This document shows positions 29,086 through 38,676 of a stretch of 64,000 nt of DNA, piece by piece (position 1 is the first letter of the stretch; each line of letters begins with the position of its first letter). The stretch covers positions 434,001 to 498,000 of the forward strand of contig NZ_CP011773.1 in the NCBI RefSeq assembly GCF_001021385.1. Reading direction: 5' to 3'. The translations under genes and the position numbers were made by a program. This DNA comes from Mycobacterium sp. EPa45. Its GTDB lineage: Bacteria > Actinomycetota > Actinomycetes > Mycobacteriales > Mycobacteriaceae. The notes below the pieces were generated by a model. It ran no database searches and was not told the DNA's origin. It saw only the letters and a program-made list of their open reading frames with translations.

Positions 29086-29147
29086 CAGCAAATGCATCGC
29101 GGCCCACGCGAGGTTTGACATGCGGCTGATTCGGATAATCGAGCCGC

Positions 29148-29417
29148 ATGAACGCGAGCCGACAGACCCGCTCGAAGGTCGTTGCGGCACTGGTGAGCGC
29201 GAGCGCGGTAGTCGCGGGTGTGTTTCTCGTGGCAATCCAGGTGGAGCGTGGCGGTGGTGAAACGGTGATGTCCGATCCCGGTTCGTTCACCGTCCCAGCA
29301 ACCAACACGATGACCACCGGCGCCACCACAAGCACATCGCCCGGGCAGCCGTCGGTATCCGCCTCGGTCGCCACCCCGCAAATCACCACGACGCCGACGT
29401 CGGCCGCATCGGGCTAG
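29148..29417 (+). CDS. Small membrane-anchored or exported Thr/Ser-rich protein, 89 aa
   Basis: The protein has a basic N-terminus, one hydrophobic segment (VVAALVSASAVVAGVFLVAI) and a 60-aa tail very rich in Thr, Ser, Gly and Pro, typical of extracytoplasmic, possibly O-mannosylated linkers. No cysteine is in lipobox position. The ATG at 29148 lies 62 bp after the lysG stop. I do not recognise a family. Confidence 0.6.
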   Translation: MNASRQTRSKVVAALVSASAVVAGVFLVAIQVERGGGETVMSDPGSFTVPATNTMTTGATTSTSPGQPSVSASVATPQITTTPTSAASG

Positions 29418-29546
29418 CAGCGCGGTGCGGGGCCGTTTCGGGCGAGGACTACCCGTGACCGCAGGCGCCGGCCGCACCAGATCGGCGCGAGTCGGAGACG
29501 ATCATCCTGCGCTGGTGACCGGTAGGAATGTGGCAGGGTGAAATTC

Positions 29547-31013
29547 ATGGCTGACGCCGTCGAAACCGAGAACGTGCCCGCGCAACGTACCTTCTTCGGC
29601 CATCCCGTCGGCCTGGCCAACCTCTTCGGCGTCGAATTGTGGGAGCGTTTCTCGTACTACGGGATGCTCACCATCCTCGGCTATTACCTGTACTACTCGC
29701 TGACCGACGGCGGCCTCGGTCTGCCCAAGGCCACCGCCACCGGCGTCGTCGGCGCGTATGGCGGTCTGGTGTATCTGTCCACGGTGCTGGGCGGCTGGGT
29801 GGCCGACCGATTGCTCGGCATGGAGCGGACCGTGCTGTACGGCGGGGTGGTGGTCATGTGCGGCCACATCGCGCTGGCGGTGCTGCCCGGACTGGCGGGC
29901 GTCGGCGTCGGCCTCGTTCTGATCGCATTGGGGTCCGGTGCGCTGAAGGCCAACGCCTCATCGCTGCTGGGCACTCTCTACGAAGACGGCGACCCACGCC
30001 GCGACGGCGGGTTCACACTGTTCTATCTCGGTATCAACCTCGGTTCCTTCGTGGGCCCGCTGATCACCGGTCTCCTGCAGAACAAGCTGGGTTTCCACTA
30101 CGGTTTCGGCGCTGCGGCCGTCGGCATGGCGCTCGGGCTGACGCAGTATGTGGTGTTCCGACGCAACCTGGGCGGCCGCGGCCACGACGCTCCGAATCCG
30201 TTGTCACGCAGGGAATTCACGCGCACCGCCGGCATCGCGCTGGTGATCGTGGTGGTCGTCGTCCTCGCCTTCGTGTTCGGTCTGATCACCTTGGCCAACC
30301 TCGCTCAGGTGACCACCGGGATTCTGATCATCGCGTCGATCGGGTACTTCGCGGTGATGTTGCGCAGCCCGCGCGTGCAATCGCTGGAACGAACCCGGGT
30401 GCGCGCGTTCATCCCGTTGTTCATCGCGAATGCGGTGTTCTGGTCCCTGTTCCAGCAGATCTTCACCGTGCTCGCGGTGTACTCCGACGAACGGATGAAT
30501 TGGTCGATCTTCGGTTGGCGGGCGCCCTCGAACTGGGTCGGCTCCATCGAACCGGTGTGGATCATCCTGCTGTCACCGTTGTTCGCGACGATGTGGACCA
30601 AGCTGGGCCGGCGTGCCCCCACCACACCCCGCAAGTTCGCCTATGGCGTGATCGGCATGGGGGTGGCGTTCCTGCTGTTCCTGCCGATGGCCGGGACGAC
30701 GGGGCGCACCGTTCCCGCGCTGGTCGTGGCGGCGATCATGGCGGTCTTCGCGATCTCCGAGCTGATGTTGTCTCCGATCGGCCTGTCGGTCACCACACAA
30801 CTGGCGCCCAACGCTTTTCGTGCTCAGATGATGGCGCTGTACTTCTTCTCGGTCGGGCTGGGCACCTCGATGTCAGGTGTGCTGTCGGGTTACTACCATC
30901 CGGACCGCGAGTTCGCGTACTTCGGCATCCTCGGGGCGGTCGCGGTCGGAGTCGGCGTGCTGGTGTGGGCGTTGGCACCTCGAGTGAGTCGGCTGATGGA
31001 GGGAATTCACTGA
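29547..31013 (+). CDS. POT/PTR family proton-coupled peptide transporter
   Basis: A 488-aa MFS-type transporter with about twelve to fourteen helices. The POT signature is present: FGVELWERFSYYGMLTILGYYL with the E-x-x-E-R-F-x-Y-Y motif, then FTLFYLGINLGSFVGPLITG. These carriers import di- and tripeptides with protons. ATG at 29547 has AGGG at good spacing; GTG at 29538 is equally in frame. The gene is convergent with the ligase fusion and overlaps its 3' end by seven bases. Confidence 0.9.
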   Translation: MADAVETENVPAQRTFFGHPVGLANLFGVELWERFSYYGMLTILGYYLYYSLTDGGLGLPKATATGVVGAYGGLVYLSTVLGGWVADRLLGMERTVLYGGVVVMCGHIALAVLPGLAGVGVGLVLIALGSGALKANASSLLGTLYEDGDPRRDGGFTLFYLGINLGSFVGPLITGLLQNKLGFHYGFGAAAVGMALGLTQYVVFRRNLGGRGHDAPNPLSRREFTRTAGIALVIVVVVVLAFVFGLITLANLAQVTTGILIIASIGYFAVMLRSPRVQSLERTRVRAFIPLFIANAVFWSLFQQIFTVLAVYSDERMNWSIFGWRAPSNWVGSIEPVWIILLSPLFATMWTKLGRRAPTTPRKFAYGVIGMGVAFLLFLPMAGTTGRTVPALVVAAIMAVFAISELMLSPIGLSVTTQLAPNAFRAQMMALYFFSVGLGTSMSGVLSGYYHPDREFAYFGILGAVAVGVGVLVWALAPRVSRLMEGIH

Positions 31014-34000
31014 GGCTGTGCGTCGAGCAAGCGCACCATCTCGGCACGCATTTCGACCTTGCGCACCTTCCCGGTGACGGTCATCGGGAACTCGTCGACC
31101 AGCCGCACATAACGCGGAATCTTGTAATGGGCCAACTTTCCGGCGGCGAACGCGCGCACGCCGTCGGCGTCGAGGTGCGCGCTGCCCGGGCGCATCTTGA
31201 TCCATGCGCAGATCTCCTCCCCGAACCTCGGGTCGGGTACACCGATCACCTGGACGTCGTCGATGTCGGGATGGGTGTGCAGGAATTCCTCGATCTCCCT
31301 GGGGTACACGTTTTCACCGCCGCGGATGACCATGTCCTTGATCCGGCCGACGATCGTGCAGTAGCCGTCATCGCGCATCACCGCAAGGTCGCCGGTGTGC
31401 ATCCAACCGTCGTCGTCGATCGCATCGCGGGTCTTGTCCTCGTCGTTCCAATAGCCGAGCATCACCGAGTAACCGCGAGTGCAGAATTCGCCGGTCGCAC
31501 CGCGTTCGACCAGCGTGCCGGTCTCAGGGTCGACGACTTTGATCTCGACGTGCGGATGCGCGCGGCCGACGGTGGCGGTGCGCCGCTCGAGGTCGTCGTC
31601 GTGCAACGTTTGGCACGACACCGGTGAGGTCTCGGTCATGCCGTAGGCGATTGACACCTCCGCCATGTTCAAGGTGTCGACGCACCGCTTCATGATCTCC
31701 ACCGGGCATGGGGCGCCCGCCATGATGCCGGTGCGCAGCGACGAGACGTCGCGGTGGGCCAGGTCCGGATGCCCGAGCATCGCAATGAACATCGTCGGTA
31801 CCCCGTACAGCGCTGTGCAGCGCTCCTGTTCCACCGCGGCCAGTGCCGCGGCGGGATCGAAGCCGGCCGACGGGATCACCATCGTCGCCCCGTGAGTGGT
31901 GCAACCGAGGTTGCCCATCACCATGCCGAAGCAATGGTAGAAGGGAACCGGGATGCACAGCCGGTCGCCCCGGCCGAAGTTGATCAGATCTGTGACGAAG
32001 AATCCGTTGTTGAGGATGTTGCGGTGCGACAGCACCGCGCCCTTCGGTGATCCCGTTGTGCCGGAGGTGTATTGGATGTTGATCGGATCCGATGGGGTCA
32101 GCGAGTTCATCCGGGAGCGCAACTGGTCGGCGGGCAGGTTCTCGCCGCGTTGGCGCAGCGCCTCCCAGTCAGACGAGTCCAGGAATACGACTTCGGCCAG
32201 ATCGGGTAGCTCGGGCCGTACTTCGGCTACCATGCTGCGGTAGTCGGATGACTTGAATTCACTGGTGGACAGGAGCATTCGGACACCGGCGTGCCGCAGT
32301 ACGAAGGCGAGTTCGTGTGTGCGGTAGGCGGGATTGATCGTCACCAGGATCGCACCGACCTTCGCGGTGGCGTACTGCACGATGGTCCATTCAGCGCAGT
32401 TCGGCGCCCAGATGCCGACCCGATCCCCCTTGCCGATACCCGAGGCGATCAACCCTCGTGCCACCCAGTCGATCTCGCGATTCAGCTCGGCATAGCTCCA
32501 CCGCCGGCCGGTGGAAACCTCGACCAGTGCATCGACGTCGGGGTATGCCGCCGCCGTTCGTTCGAAGTTCGCGCCGATCGTCTCGTCAAGGAGCGCGTGA
32601 ACATCGGGACCGGCCGCATACGACCGCGGCGCACCATGCTGTTCGCGCAATAGATTCTTCTCCACCTTGCCACTGGCGTTGCGCGGCAACTCATCGACGA
32701 CGACCACGCGCCTCGGGCGTTTGTACCCGGCCAGGTGTTCGCGACAGTGCGCCTCGATCTCGGATTCGGTCGGTGGCTCGTCACGATCGCGCGCCACGAT
32801 CACGGCCAGCGGAGTCTCGCCCCACGTCGGGTCCGGCACGCCGATGACCGCGACCTCGGCGATCTTCGGATGCGCTGCCAAGACGTTCTCCACCTCGGCG
32901 CTGTAGATGTTTTCTCCACCCGAAATGATCATGTCTTTCTTCCGGTCGACCACGTAGATGTAGCCGTCCTCATCCTGCCGGACGAGGTCGCCGGAATGGA
33001 ACCATCCGCCATTGAAAGCGTCCGCTGTCTGGACCGGCTTGTTCCAGTACTCCGTCATCACCAGCGGTCCCTGATAGACGATCTCGCCAACCGACCCCGG
33101 TGCGACATCGTTCATATCGTCGTCGACGATGCGGGCTTCGACGTTGAGCATCGGCGTGCCGACCGAACCGATCTTGCGGACAGCGTCATCGCCGTGCAAC
33201 AGGCAGGTGATGGGGCTGCACTCGGTCTGGCCGAATGCCGCGACGATCTCCGCGTGCGGGAAGGCGTCCGCCATGCTCTGCAGCAACGTGGTGGAGGCCG
33301 GGGCGGCGCCCCACCACACTCGCCGAAGGTTCGAGAGGTCCCGTTGCCGCAGCCTGTCCACCGCACAGACCATCTGCCACTGGGATGGCGTCATCCAGCA
33401 GGAGGTCACCCGCTCGCTGACGATGGTGGACACCAATGCCTCGGGGTCGAAGCCGCCCGAGGGTGGAATGACGACCGTGCCGCCGGTGAAGAACGCGGGC
33501 AACATTCCCGAGACACCCGCGGTGTGGAACAGCGGCGCCACTCCCAGCCAACGGTCGTCCACAATGTGACCGAGCGTGGCTATCGAGCTGAATGCGTGCA
33601 GATGCAGGTTGCGATGCGACAGCACGGCGCCTTTGGGAAACCCCGTGGTGCCGGAGGTGTACATGATGAAGGCAGGTGCCTGATCCCCGACGACAATCTC
33701 GACGGGTTCGTCGGAGGCGCTGTCGATGGCGGACTGGAAGTTGCCGCCGATTGTGAGCACCGAGCGCACCGATGCCGCCCGTGCCCGCTCGACGACGGCG
33801 GCCAGCGCGGCATCGACCACGACCGCCGTCGCGCCGCTGTCGGCCAACAGGTAGGCGATCTCGTCGGGCACCAGGCGGAAATTGAGTGGTACGGCGATGG
33901 CACCCAACCGTGATGTGGCAAACCAGGTCTCGACCACCTCGAGGCTGTTGAGGCCCAGTACGGCGACCCGGTCGCCGCGGCGGATCCCGCGCTGGGACAG

Positions 34001-34147
34001 GGCATTGGCCAACCGGGTCACCCGGGCGTCGGTCTCGCCGAAGGTGCCGCGCCGGTGGGCGTCGACGAACCCGACTCGGTCAGGGCGCACCCGGGCGTGC
34101 CTGGCGAGGACGTCGCTGAGGGTGATGCCCGTCGACGCAGAGGTCAT
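31007..34147 (-). CDS. Tandem fusion of two complete acyl-CoA ligases (FadD-FadD)
   Basis: One uninterrupted 1046-aa frame holds two full adenylate-forming enzymes. Module 1 (about 1-503) has YTSGTTGFPKG at 163-173, FGQTECSP, GGWFHSGDL and the catalytic lysine K494 in ASGKVEK. Module 2 (about 510-1046) has YTSGTTGSPKG at 693-703, YGMTETSP, DGWMHTGDL and K1027 in TGKVRK. The linker is only about 20 residues (from REQHGAP to LLDETIG), with no in-frame start or stop at the junction. Both sites look competent, so each could activate a carboxylate to acyl-CoA. It overlaps fadE18 by ATGA at the head of its frame. The M. tuberculosis cluster lacks it. A lost stop or sequencing error is the main alternative. 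Confidence 0.88.
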   Translation of the reverse strand: MTSASTGITLSDVLARHARVRPDRVGFVDAHRRGTFGETDARVTRLANALSQRGIRRGDRVAVLGLNSLEVVETWFATSRLGAIAVPLNFRLVPDEIAYLLADSGATAVVVDAALAAVVERARAASVRSVLTIGGNFQSAIDSASDEPVEIVVGDQAPAFIMYTSGTTGFPKGAVLSHRNLHLHAFSSIATLGHIVDDRWLGVAPLFHTAGVSGMLPAFFTGGTVVIPPSGGFDPEALVSTIVSERVTSCWMTPSQWQMVCAVDRLRQRDLSNLRRVWWGAAPASTTLLQSMADAFPHAEIVAAFGQTECSPITCLLHGDDAVRKIGSVGTPMLNVEARIVDDDMNDVAPGSVGEIVYQGPLVMTEYWNKPVQTADAFNGGWFHSGDLVRQDEDGYIYVVDRKKDMIISGGENIYSAEVENVLAAHPKIAEVAVIGVPDPTWGETPLAVIVARDRDEPPTESEIEAHCREHLAGYKRPRRVVVVDELPRNASGKVEKNLLREQHGAPRSYAAGPDVHALLDETIGANFERTAAAYPDVDALVEVSTGRRWSYAELNREIDWVARGLIASGIGKGDRVGIWAPNCAEWTIVQYATAKVGAILVTINPAYRTHELAFVLRHAGVRMLLSTSEFKSSDYRSMVAEVRPELPDLAEVVFLDSSDWEALRQRGENLPADQLRSRMNSLTPSDPINIQYTSGTTGSPKGAVLSHRNILNNGFFVTDLINFGRGDRLCIPVPFYHCFGMVMGNLGCTTHGATMVIPSAGFDPAAALAAVEQERCTALYGVPTMFIAMLGHPDLAHRDVSSLRTGIMAGAPCPVEIMKRCVDTLNMAEVSIAYGMTETSPVSCQTLHDDDLERRTATVGRAHPHVEIKVVDPETGTLVERGATGEFCTRGYSVMLGYWNDEDKTRDAIDDDGWMHTGDLAVMRDDGYCTIVGRIKDMVIRGGENVYPREIEEFLHTHPDIDDVQVIGVPDPRFGEEICAWIKMRPGSAHLDADGVRAFAAGKLAHYKIPRYVRLVDEFPMTVTGKVRKVEMRAEMVRLLDAQPQ

Positions 34148-35199
34148 AAGCCGGCCCGATCGGCGAGCAGCGCTCGATGGTGGCTGCTACTGCCGAACAG
34201 TGCTTCGCATGCCTTGGCTCGGCGCAGGTAGTGGTGCAGGTCGCACTCCCAGGTGAAGGCAATACCACCGTGTATCTGGATGGCGGTGTTCGCGCACAAG
34301 GTGAACGTGTCTGCGGCCTGCGCCTTCACCAACGGGGCCGCCACTGCGAGTTCGCGGGGGTCGCCGGCGCTCATCGCCGCGAACATCACCGCCACCCGGG
34401 TCGCGTCGATCTCGATCGCCATGTCCGCGCACATGTGTTTGACGGCCTGAAACGTTCCGATCGGCCGACCGAATTGTGTTCGGCTGCGGGCATACTCGAC
34501 GCTGCGGGCCAGGCAGGCTTCGGCGCCGCCAAGCATCTCGGCGGCCAGCAGCACCCGCGCGATGTCCACCACCCGATTCAGATCAGCAGATGTCGCCCCG
34601 AGACGTTCCGCGTCGGCCCGCCGTAGTGTCACTTGCGCGATCGGGCGCGTGATGTCGAAAGAGGGCAGCGGCTGGACGTCGACCCCCGCGGCGCGGGCGT
34701 CGACCACGTAGAGCCCCACCTCCACCTCGGTGCGGGCCGCGATGATGAGCAGATCGGCACCGTGCCCGTGCAGAATTGGGCCGCAGATTCCGTCCAGTAC
34801 AGACCGGCCGTGGTGTCGGGTTGCCGACACCGTCGCCGACGCCGGGTCGCCGACGCCGGACCCGGTGGCCGCAAACGCCGCCACACACGTTCCCCCGAGC
34901 AGGCCCGGCAGCAGGCGGCGACGCTGTTCCTCGCCACCCAAGTGCAGCACCGCATGCAACGCAAACACGTGTGACGCCACCGGAAGTGGTGCCAGGGCAC
35001 GGCCGAACTCCTCGAAGACAACGGCCGATTCGACCAGTGACGCGCCGGTGCCGCCGTATTCGGGCGGCACGGTCAAGCCGGGCAATTCCAACTCCCGGCA
35101 TAGTCTCGGCCAGACGCGCTCGTCACGGCCGTGCTTGGACAGGAAGTCCCGCGTCGAATCGCGCAGCGCCAGATGTTCGTCGCTATACTGAAAGTCCAT
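34144..35199 (-). CDS. fadE18: Acyl-CoA dehydrogenase FadE18 type
   Basis: A 351-aa acyl-CoA dehydrogenase beginning MDFQYSDEHLALRDSTRDFL, with PEYGGTGASLVESAVVFEEFGRALAP and a C-terminal AIQIHGGIAFTWECDLHHYLRRA. The family catalytic glutamate position in this subtype is not obvious, as in half-subunits of mycobacterial heteromeric FadE pairs. Together with the adjacent fadE17 it likely forms an alpha2-beta2 enzyme of the kind used on sterol or steroid-like side chains. The ATG at 35199 follows the fadE17 stop by one base. The best counterpart is Rv1933c by order and size. Confidence 0.85.
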   Translation of the reverse strand: MDFQYSDEHLALRDSTRDFLSKHGRDERVWPRLCRELELPGLTVPPEYGGTGASLVESAVVFEEFGRALAPLPVASHVFALHAVLHLGGEEQRRRLLPGLLGGTCVAAFAATGSGVGDPASATVSATRHHGRSVLDGICGPILHGHGADLLIIAARTEVEVGLYVVDARAAGVDVQPLPSFDITRPIAQVTLRRADAERLGATSADLNRVVDIARVLLAAEMLGGAEACLARSVEYARSRTQFGRPIGTFQAVKHMCADMAIEIDATRVAVMFAAMSAGDPRELAVAAPLVKAQAADTFTLCANTAIQIHGGIAFTWECDLHHYLRRAKACEALFGSSSHHRALLADRAGL

Positions 35200-35200
35200 G

Positions 35201-36415
35201 TCAGCGTGGCTCTTTCGGAAGACCAAGCAATTGTTCACCGATCACGTTGCGCTGGATCTGCGAGCTGCCCGCGTATATGGTGGCCGCCCGCGCATAGAGG
35301 AACTCATCGAGCCAGCAAGCCGCCGAATTCTGTGTGCCAGGCACCGGAATGATCAGCGCGGCACCGTTGCCCGCACCGTCCGCGCACAGCGCGTCGACAC
35401 CGAGGATGTCGACGGCCAGGTCGGTGTACCGGCGAAAATACTCGCTCCACATCACCTTGTTGATGGCGGCCTCGGCACCGGGGCGGCGCCCGCTCAACAG
35501 GTTGGTCAAACCGCGGTAACCCTGATAGCGCAGTATCTGTACGCGCGAATAGCACCAGGCGAGTTCATCACGGACCAGGGGATCGCTGTGCGAGCCCCGT
35601 TCCCTGGCGAGTTGTCGTAGCCATTCCAGCCCGCGGCCGAACTCTATTGTTGCTGTGGTGATTTGGGATCCGCGTTCGAAACCGAGGACCGTCATCGCGG
35701 TCGCCCAGCCTCCACCGACCCCGCCGAGCACATCGACGGCTGCGGCGCGGGCGTCGGCAAAGAAGACTTCGGAGAACGACGCGTGCCCGGCCGCGTTGGT
35801 GATGGGACGCACGACGACGCCGGGCTGGTCGACCGGCACGAGTAGAAGCGACAGGCCCTTGTGCTTCGAGACCCCGGGATCCGTACGCGCCAGCACGAAG
35901 ATCCAATTCGCCGTGGGCCCGGCCGATGTCCAGATCTTCTGGCCGTTGATGATCCATTCATCTCCGTCGAGCACCGCGGTGGTACGCACCGACGCGAGAT
36001 CCGAACCCGCGTCCGGTTCAGAGAAGCCCTGGCACCAGCGGTCCTCGCCGGAGAGGATCCGCGGCAGGAAACGCCTCTTCTGTTCCTCGGTGCCCAGCGC
36101 GATCAGTGTGTTGCCCAGTAGATCGATGCCGAACATATCGTTCTCGTCGCGCTCCGGTGCGCCGCCGCGGGCGAACTCCTCGGCCAGCACCGCCTGTTCG
36201 ATCACCGAAAGTCCGCCGCCGCCGTATTCGACGGGCCAGGACACGGCCACCAGGCCGCGATCGACGAGAACCTTGCGCCACCGGTGCCGGAGTTGCTCCC
36301 GCTCCTTCGGCGGCAGCGCGCCAGGCCCCGTCCAGCCGGGCGGCAGTTGCTCAGCCAGGAGCGCCCGGATCTCGTCGCGGAACGACTGTGTTTCCCGGGG
36401 ATAGTCGATGTCCAC
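35201..36415 (-). CDS. fadE17: Acyl-CoA dehydrogenase FadE17 type
   Basis: A 404-aa acyl-CoA dehydrogenase. FAD-site segments are [21 protein letters not shown] and [17 protein letters not shown]; the C-terminus has [20 protein letters not shown]. It introduces an alpha-beta double bond into an acyl-CoA thioester. Paired with fadE18 one base downstream, it probably forms a heteromer. It matches Rv1934c by order in the echA13-fadE17-fadE18 operon, which in M. tuberculosis is repressed by Mce3R. The natural substrate is not known; a lipid or sterol fragment is inferred. Confidence 0.88.
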   Translation of the reverse strand: MDIDYPRETQSFRDEIRALLAEQLPPGWTGPGALPPKEREQLRHRWRKVLVDRGLVAVSWPVEYGGGGLSVIEQAVLAEEFARGGAPERDENDMFGIDLLGNTLIALGTEEQKRRFLPRILSGEDRWCQGFSEPDAGSDLASVRTTAVLDGDEWIINGQKIWTSAGPTANWIFVLARTDPGVSKHKGLSLLLVPVDQPGVVVRPITNAAGHASFSEVFFADARAAAVDVLGGVGGGWATAMTVLGFERGSQITTATIEFGRGLEWLRQLARERGSHSDPLVRDELAWCYSRVQILRYQGYRGLTNLLSGRRPGAEAAINKVMWSEYFRRYTDLAVDILGVDALCADGAGNGAALIIPVPGTQNSAACWLDEFLYARAATIYAGSSQIQRNVIGEQLLGLPKEPR

Positions 36416-36427
36416 CTGTGCTCCGCT

Positions 36428-37324
36428 TCAGGGCCGGCTTTTGGTCGCGGGCAGGATCTCCGGCGCCAGCCGCCAGTCCTCGAGCCCATACTCAGGCGTT
36501 CCGATGCCCAGCGGGTCACCGGTCAACTCAGCCCAATGCGAGTGATTGAGCTGGTGCAGGGAGAAGCACGCATCCAGGGCGGTCGAGAAACCCATGGCAT
36601 CGACGGTCTGGTTGACCGACTCCTTGATCAACAGGGAGGCCACCGTCGGCACCTTGGCGATGCGCCGGGCGAATTCGATCGTGCGCTCGGAGAGCTGTTC
36701 GGTCGGGAAGACCTTGCTGACCATGCCGAGCGCGTGGGCTTCATCGGCATCTAGCGAGTCACCGGTGAGCAGTAGCTCTTTGGCCTTGCGCGGCCCGAAC
36801 TCCCACGGATGACCGAAGTACTCCACCCCGCACATGCCCAGCCGGGTGCCGACCACGTCGGCGAAAATCGTGTCCTGCGCGGCGACGATGAGGTCGCAGC
36901 ACCAGGTCAGCATGAGACCGGCGGACAACACCATGCCGTGTACCTCGGCGATCGTGATTTTGCGCAGATTGCGCCACCGCTTGGTGTTCTGGAAGAAGTA
37001 GTGCCACTCCTGCCGGTAGCGGGCGTCGGCACCCGTCAGCGTTCCGCCGTTGCACTGATAGGTGGGGTGCTGACCGGGGCCGGGGGAGCGTTCTCGCACG
37101 TCGTCGGAGGAGCCCAGATCGTGGCCGGCCGAGAAGCACGGGCCGGCGCCGCGCAGGATGACGACACGCACGGTGTCGTCCTCTTCGGCCAGTTCGAACG
37201 CCGTTCCGAGTTCGACGAGCATCCCCCGGTTCTGCGCGTTGCGCTGTTTCGGGCGGTCGAGCGTGATCGCCGCGATCCGGCCGTCGTCGATCACGTCGTA
37301 GCCGATGTAGTCGAAATGCTGCAC
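36428..37324 (-). CDS. echA13: Enoyl-CoA hydratase EchA13 type
   Basis: A 298-aa crotonase-fold protein. The first oxyanion element is RGAGPCFSAGHDLGSSDD and the second is EVHGMVLSAGLMLTWCCDLIVA. The second catalytic acid of classical hydratases is not clearly in place (GTRLGMCGVEY), so hydratase, isomerase or hydrolase activity is possible. It opens the minus-strand operon (echA13-fadE17-fadE18-ligase fusion), with its start 226 bp from the divergent monooxygenase. The counterpart is Rv1935c. Confidence 0.87.
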   Translation of the reverse strand: MQHFDYIGYDVIDDGRIAAITLDRPKQRNAQNRGMLVELGTAFELAEEDDTVRVVILRGAGPCFSAGHDLGSSDDVRERSPGPGQHPTYQCNGGTLTGADARYRQEWHYFFQNTKRWRNLRKITIAEVHGMVLSAGLMLTWCCDLIVAAQDTIFADVVGTRLGMCGVEYFGHPWEFGPRKAKELLLTGDSLDADEAHALGMVSKVFPTEQLSERTIEFARRIAKVPTVASLLIKESVNQTVDAMGFSTALDACFSLHQLNHSHWAELTGDPLGIGTPEYGLEDWRLAPEILPATKSRP

Positions 37325-37438
37325 GAATGCTCCCTTCCGAAGCCGGCGCCTGCCCGCTGCTGATGCAGCACGCTACGCGGGCACCTGAGGCGATGTCCAT
37401 AGACAGTACGCCAATATGAAAATCTTCGGCTCGGTAAA

Positions 37439-37479
37439 CAAGCAAGAAAAATGGTTCTTGCTTGCAATCAAGTATCTTG
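37439..37479. promoter_or_regulatory. Probable Mce3R operator in the echA13 / monooxygenase divergent promoter
   Basis: CAAGCAAGAA (37439-37448) and TTCTTGCTTG (37455-37464) form a perfect 10-bp inverted repeat around AAATGG. A smaller palindrome CAAG-TAT-CTTG follows at 37469-37479, reusing the CAAG/CTTG half-sites. In M. tuberculosis, Mce3R binds the equivalent Rv1935c-Rv1936 intergenic region, and an mce3R gene is at 44221-45426 here. The repeat is seen directly; the protein bound is inferred. Confidence 0.72.
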
Positions 37480-37550
37480 CTAGTACTGTGTTGTAAATCG
37501 CAGCCGACGGACTAGATGCGCTTGCTCGACCACTACCGAGAGGGTTCAAG

Positions 37551-38660
37551 ATGGAGATCGGAATTTTCCTGATGCCGGCGCATCCGCCGGAGCGCAGCCT
37601 GTACGACGCGACCCAATGGGACCTTGACCTCATCACGCTGGCTGACGAGCTCGGTTACGTGGAGGCGTGGGTCGGAGAACACTTCACGGTGCCCTGGGAG
37701 CCGATCTGCGCGCCGGATCTTCTGCTGGCTCAGGCGCTGCTGCGCACCAAGAACATCAAGCTCGCTCCCGGCGCACATCTGCTGCCCTATCACCATCCGG
37801 TCGAGCTGGCCCATCGGGTGGCCTACTTCGATCACCTCGCGCAGGGCCGCTTCATGCTCGGTGTCGGCGCCAGCGGCATTCCGGGAGACTGGGCACTGTT
37901 CGACGTTGACGGGCAGAACGGCGAGCACCGGGAGATGACCCGCGAGGCGCTCGAGATCATGCTGAAGGTCTGGACCGAGGACAAACCGTGGGAGTTTCGC
38001 GGGAAATACTGGAATGCCAACGGAATTGCGCCGATGTTCGAAGGGCTGATGAAGCGGCACATCAAGCCCTTCCAGGCGCCGCACCCACCGATCGGAGTGA
38101 CCGGATTCAGTGCCGGCTCCGAGACGCTCAAGCTGGCCGGCGAGCGCGGCTACCTGCCGATGAGTCTGGATCTCAACACCGAATACGTTGCGACGCACTG
38201 GGATGCCGTGCTGGAAGGTGCCGAGCGATCCGGCCGGACACCGGACCGGCGGGACTGGCGGCTGGTGCGCGAGGTCGTTGTCGCCGAGACCGATGAACAG
38301 GCATTCCGCTATGCCGTCGACGGCATGATGGGCCGCAATATGCGCGAGTACGTTCTACCGACGTTCCGGATGTTCGGGATGACCAAGTTCTACAAGCACA
38401 ACCCGTCGGTGCCCGACGAAGACGTCACTCCGGAGTACCTGGCCGAGAACACCTTTGTGGTGGGGTCCGTCGAGACCGTGGTCGACAAGCTGGAAGCCAC
38501 CTATGACCAGGTCGGCGGATTCGGCCATCTGCTGATTCTCGGTTTCGACTACCTCGACAACCCGGGCCCATGGAAGGAGTCCATGCGACTGCTGGCCGAG
38601 GAGGTCATGCCACGGCTCAATGCCCGCATCGCCAAGAAGCCCGCTTCGGCGATCGTCTGA
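37551..38660 (+). CDS. Luciferase-like (LLM) flavin-dependent monooxygenase, Rv1936 type
   Basis: A 369-aa TIM-barrel protein of the bacterial luciferase family: MEIGIFLMPAHPPERSL, LADELGYVEAWVGEHF, FDHLAQGRFMLGVGASG and ITGFSA-like substrate loop segments (VTGFSAGSETLKLAGERG). It probably uses reduced FMN, or F420, to oxygenate a lipophilic substrate. A GAGAGGG site precedes the ATG. It is the first gene of the plus arm and is followed after 16 bp by the reductase-monooxygenase fusion, which may supply reduced flavin. Confidence 0.85.
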   Translation: MEIGIFLMPAHPPERSLYDATQWDLDLITLADELGYVEAWVGEHFTVPWEPICAPDLLLAQALLRTKNIKLAPGAHLLPYHHPVELAHRVAYFDHLAQGRFMLGVGASGIPGDWALFDVDGQNGEHREMTREALEIMLKVWTEDKPWEFRGKYWNANGIAPMFEGLMKRHIKPFQAPHPPIGVTGFSAGSETLKLAGERGYLPMSLDLNTEYVATHWDAVLEGAERSGRTPDRRDWRLVREVVVAETDEQAFRYAVDGMMGRNMREYVLPTFRMFGMTKFYKHNPSVPDEDVTPEYLAENTFVVGSVETVVDKLEATYDQVGGFGHLLILGFDYLDNPGPWKESMRLLAEEVMPRLNARIAKKPASAIV

Positions 38661-38676
38661 CTCGAGAACGGGAGAC

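Noticed and set aside
29639..31627. Plus-strand frame of 662 codons across the POT gene and ligase fusion
   Set aside because: It runs out of phase with the POT transporter and antisense to the ligase, and lacks any coherent domain.
31007..34147. Ligase fusion considered as two overlapping genes
   Set aside because: No in-frame start codon lies near the junction and no stop interrupts; the alternative-frame ATG there leads to a nonsense product.
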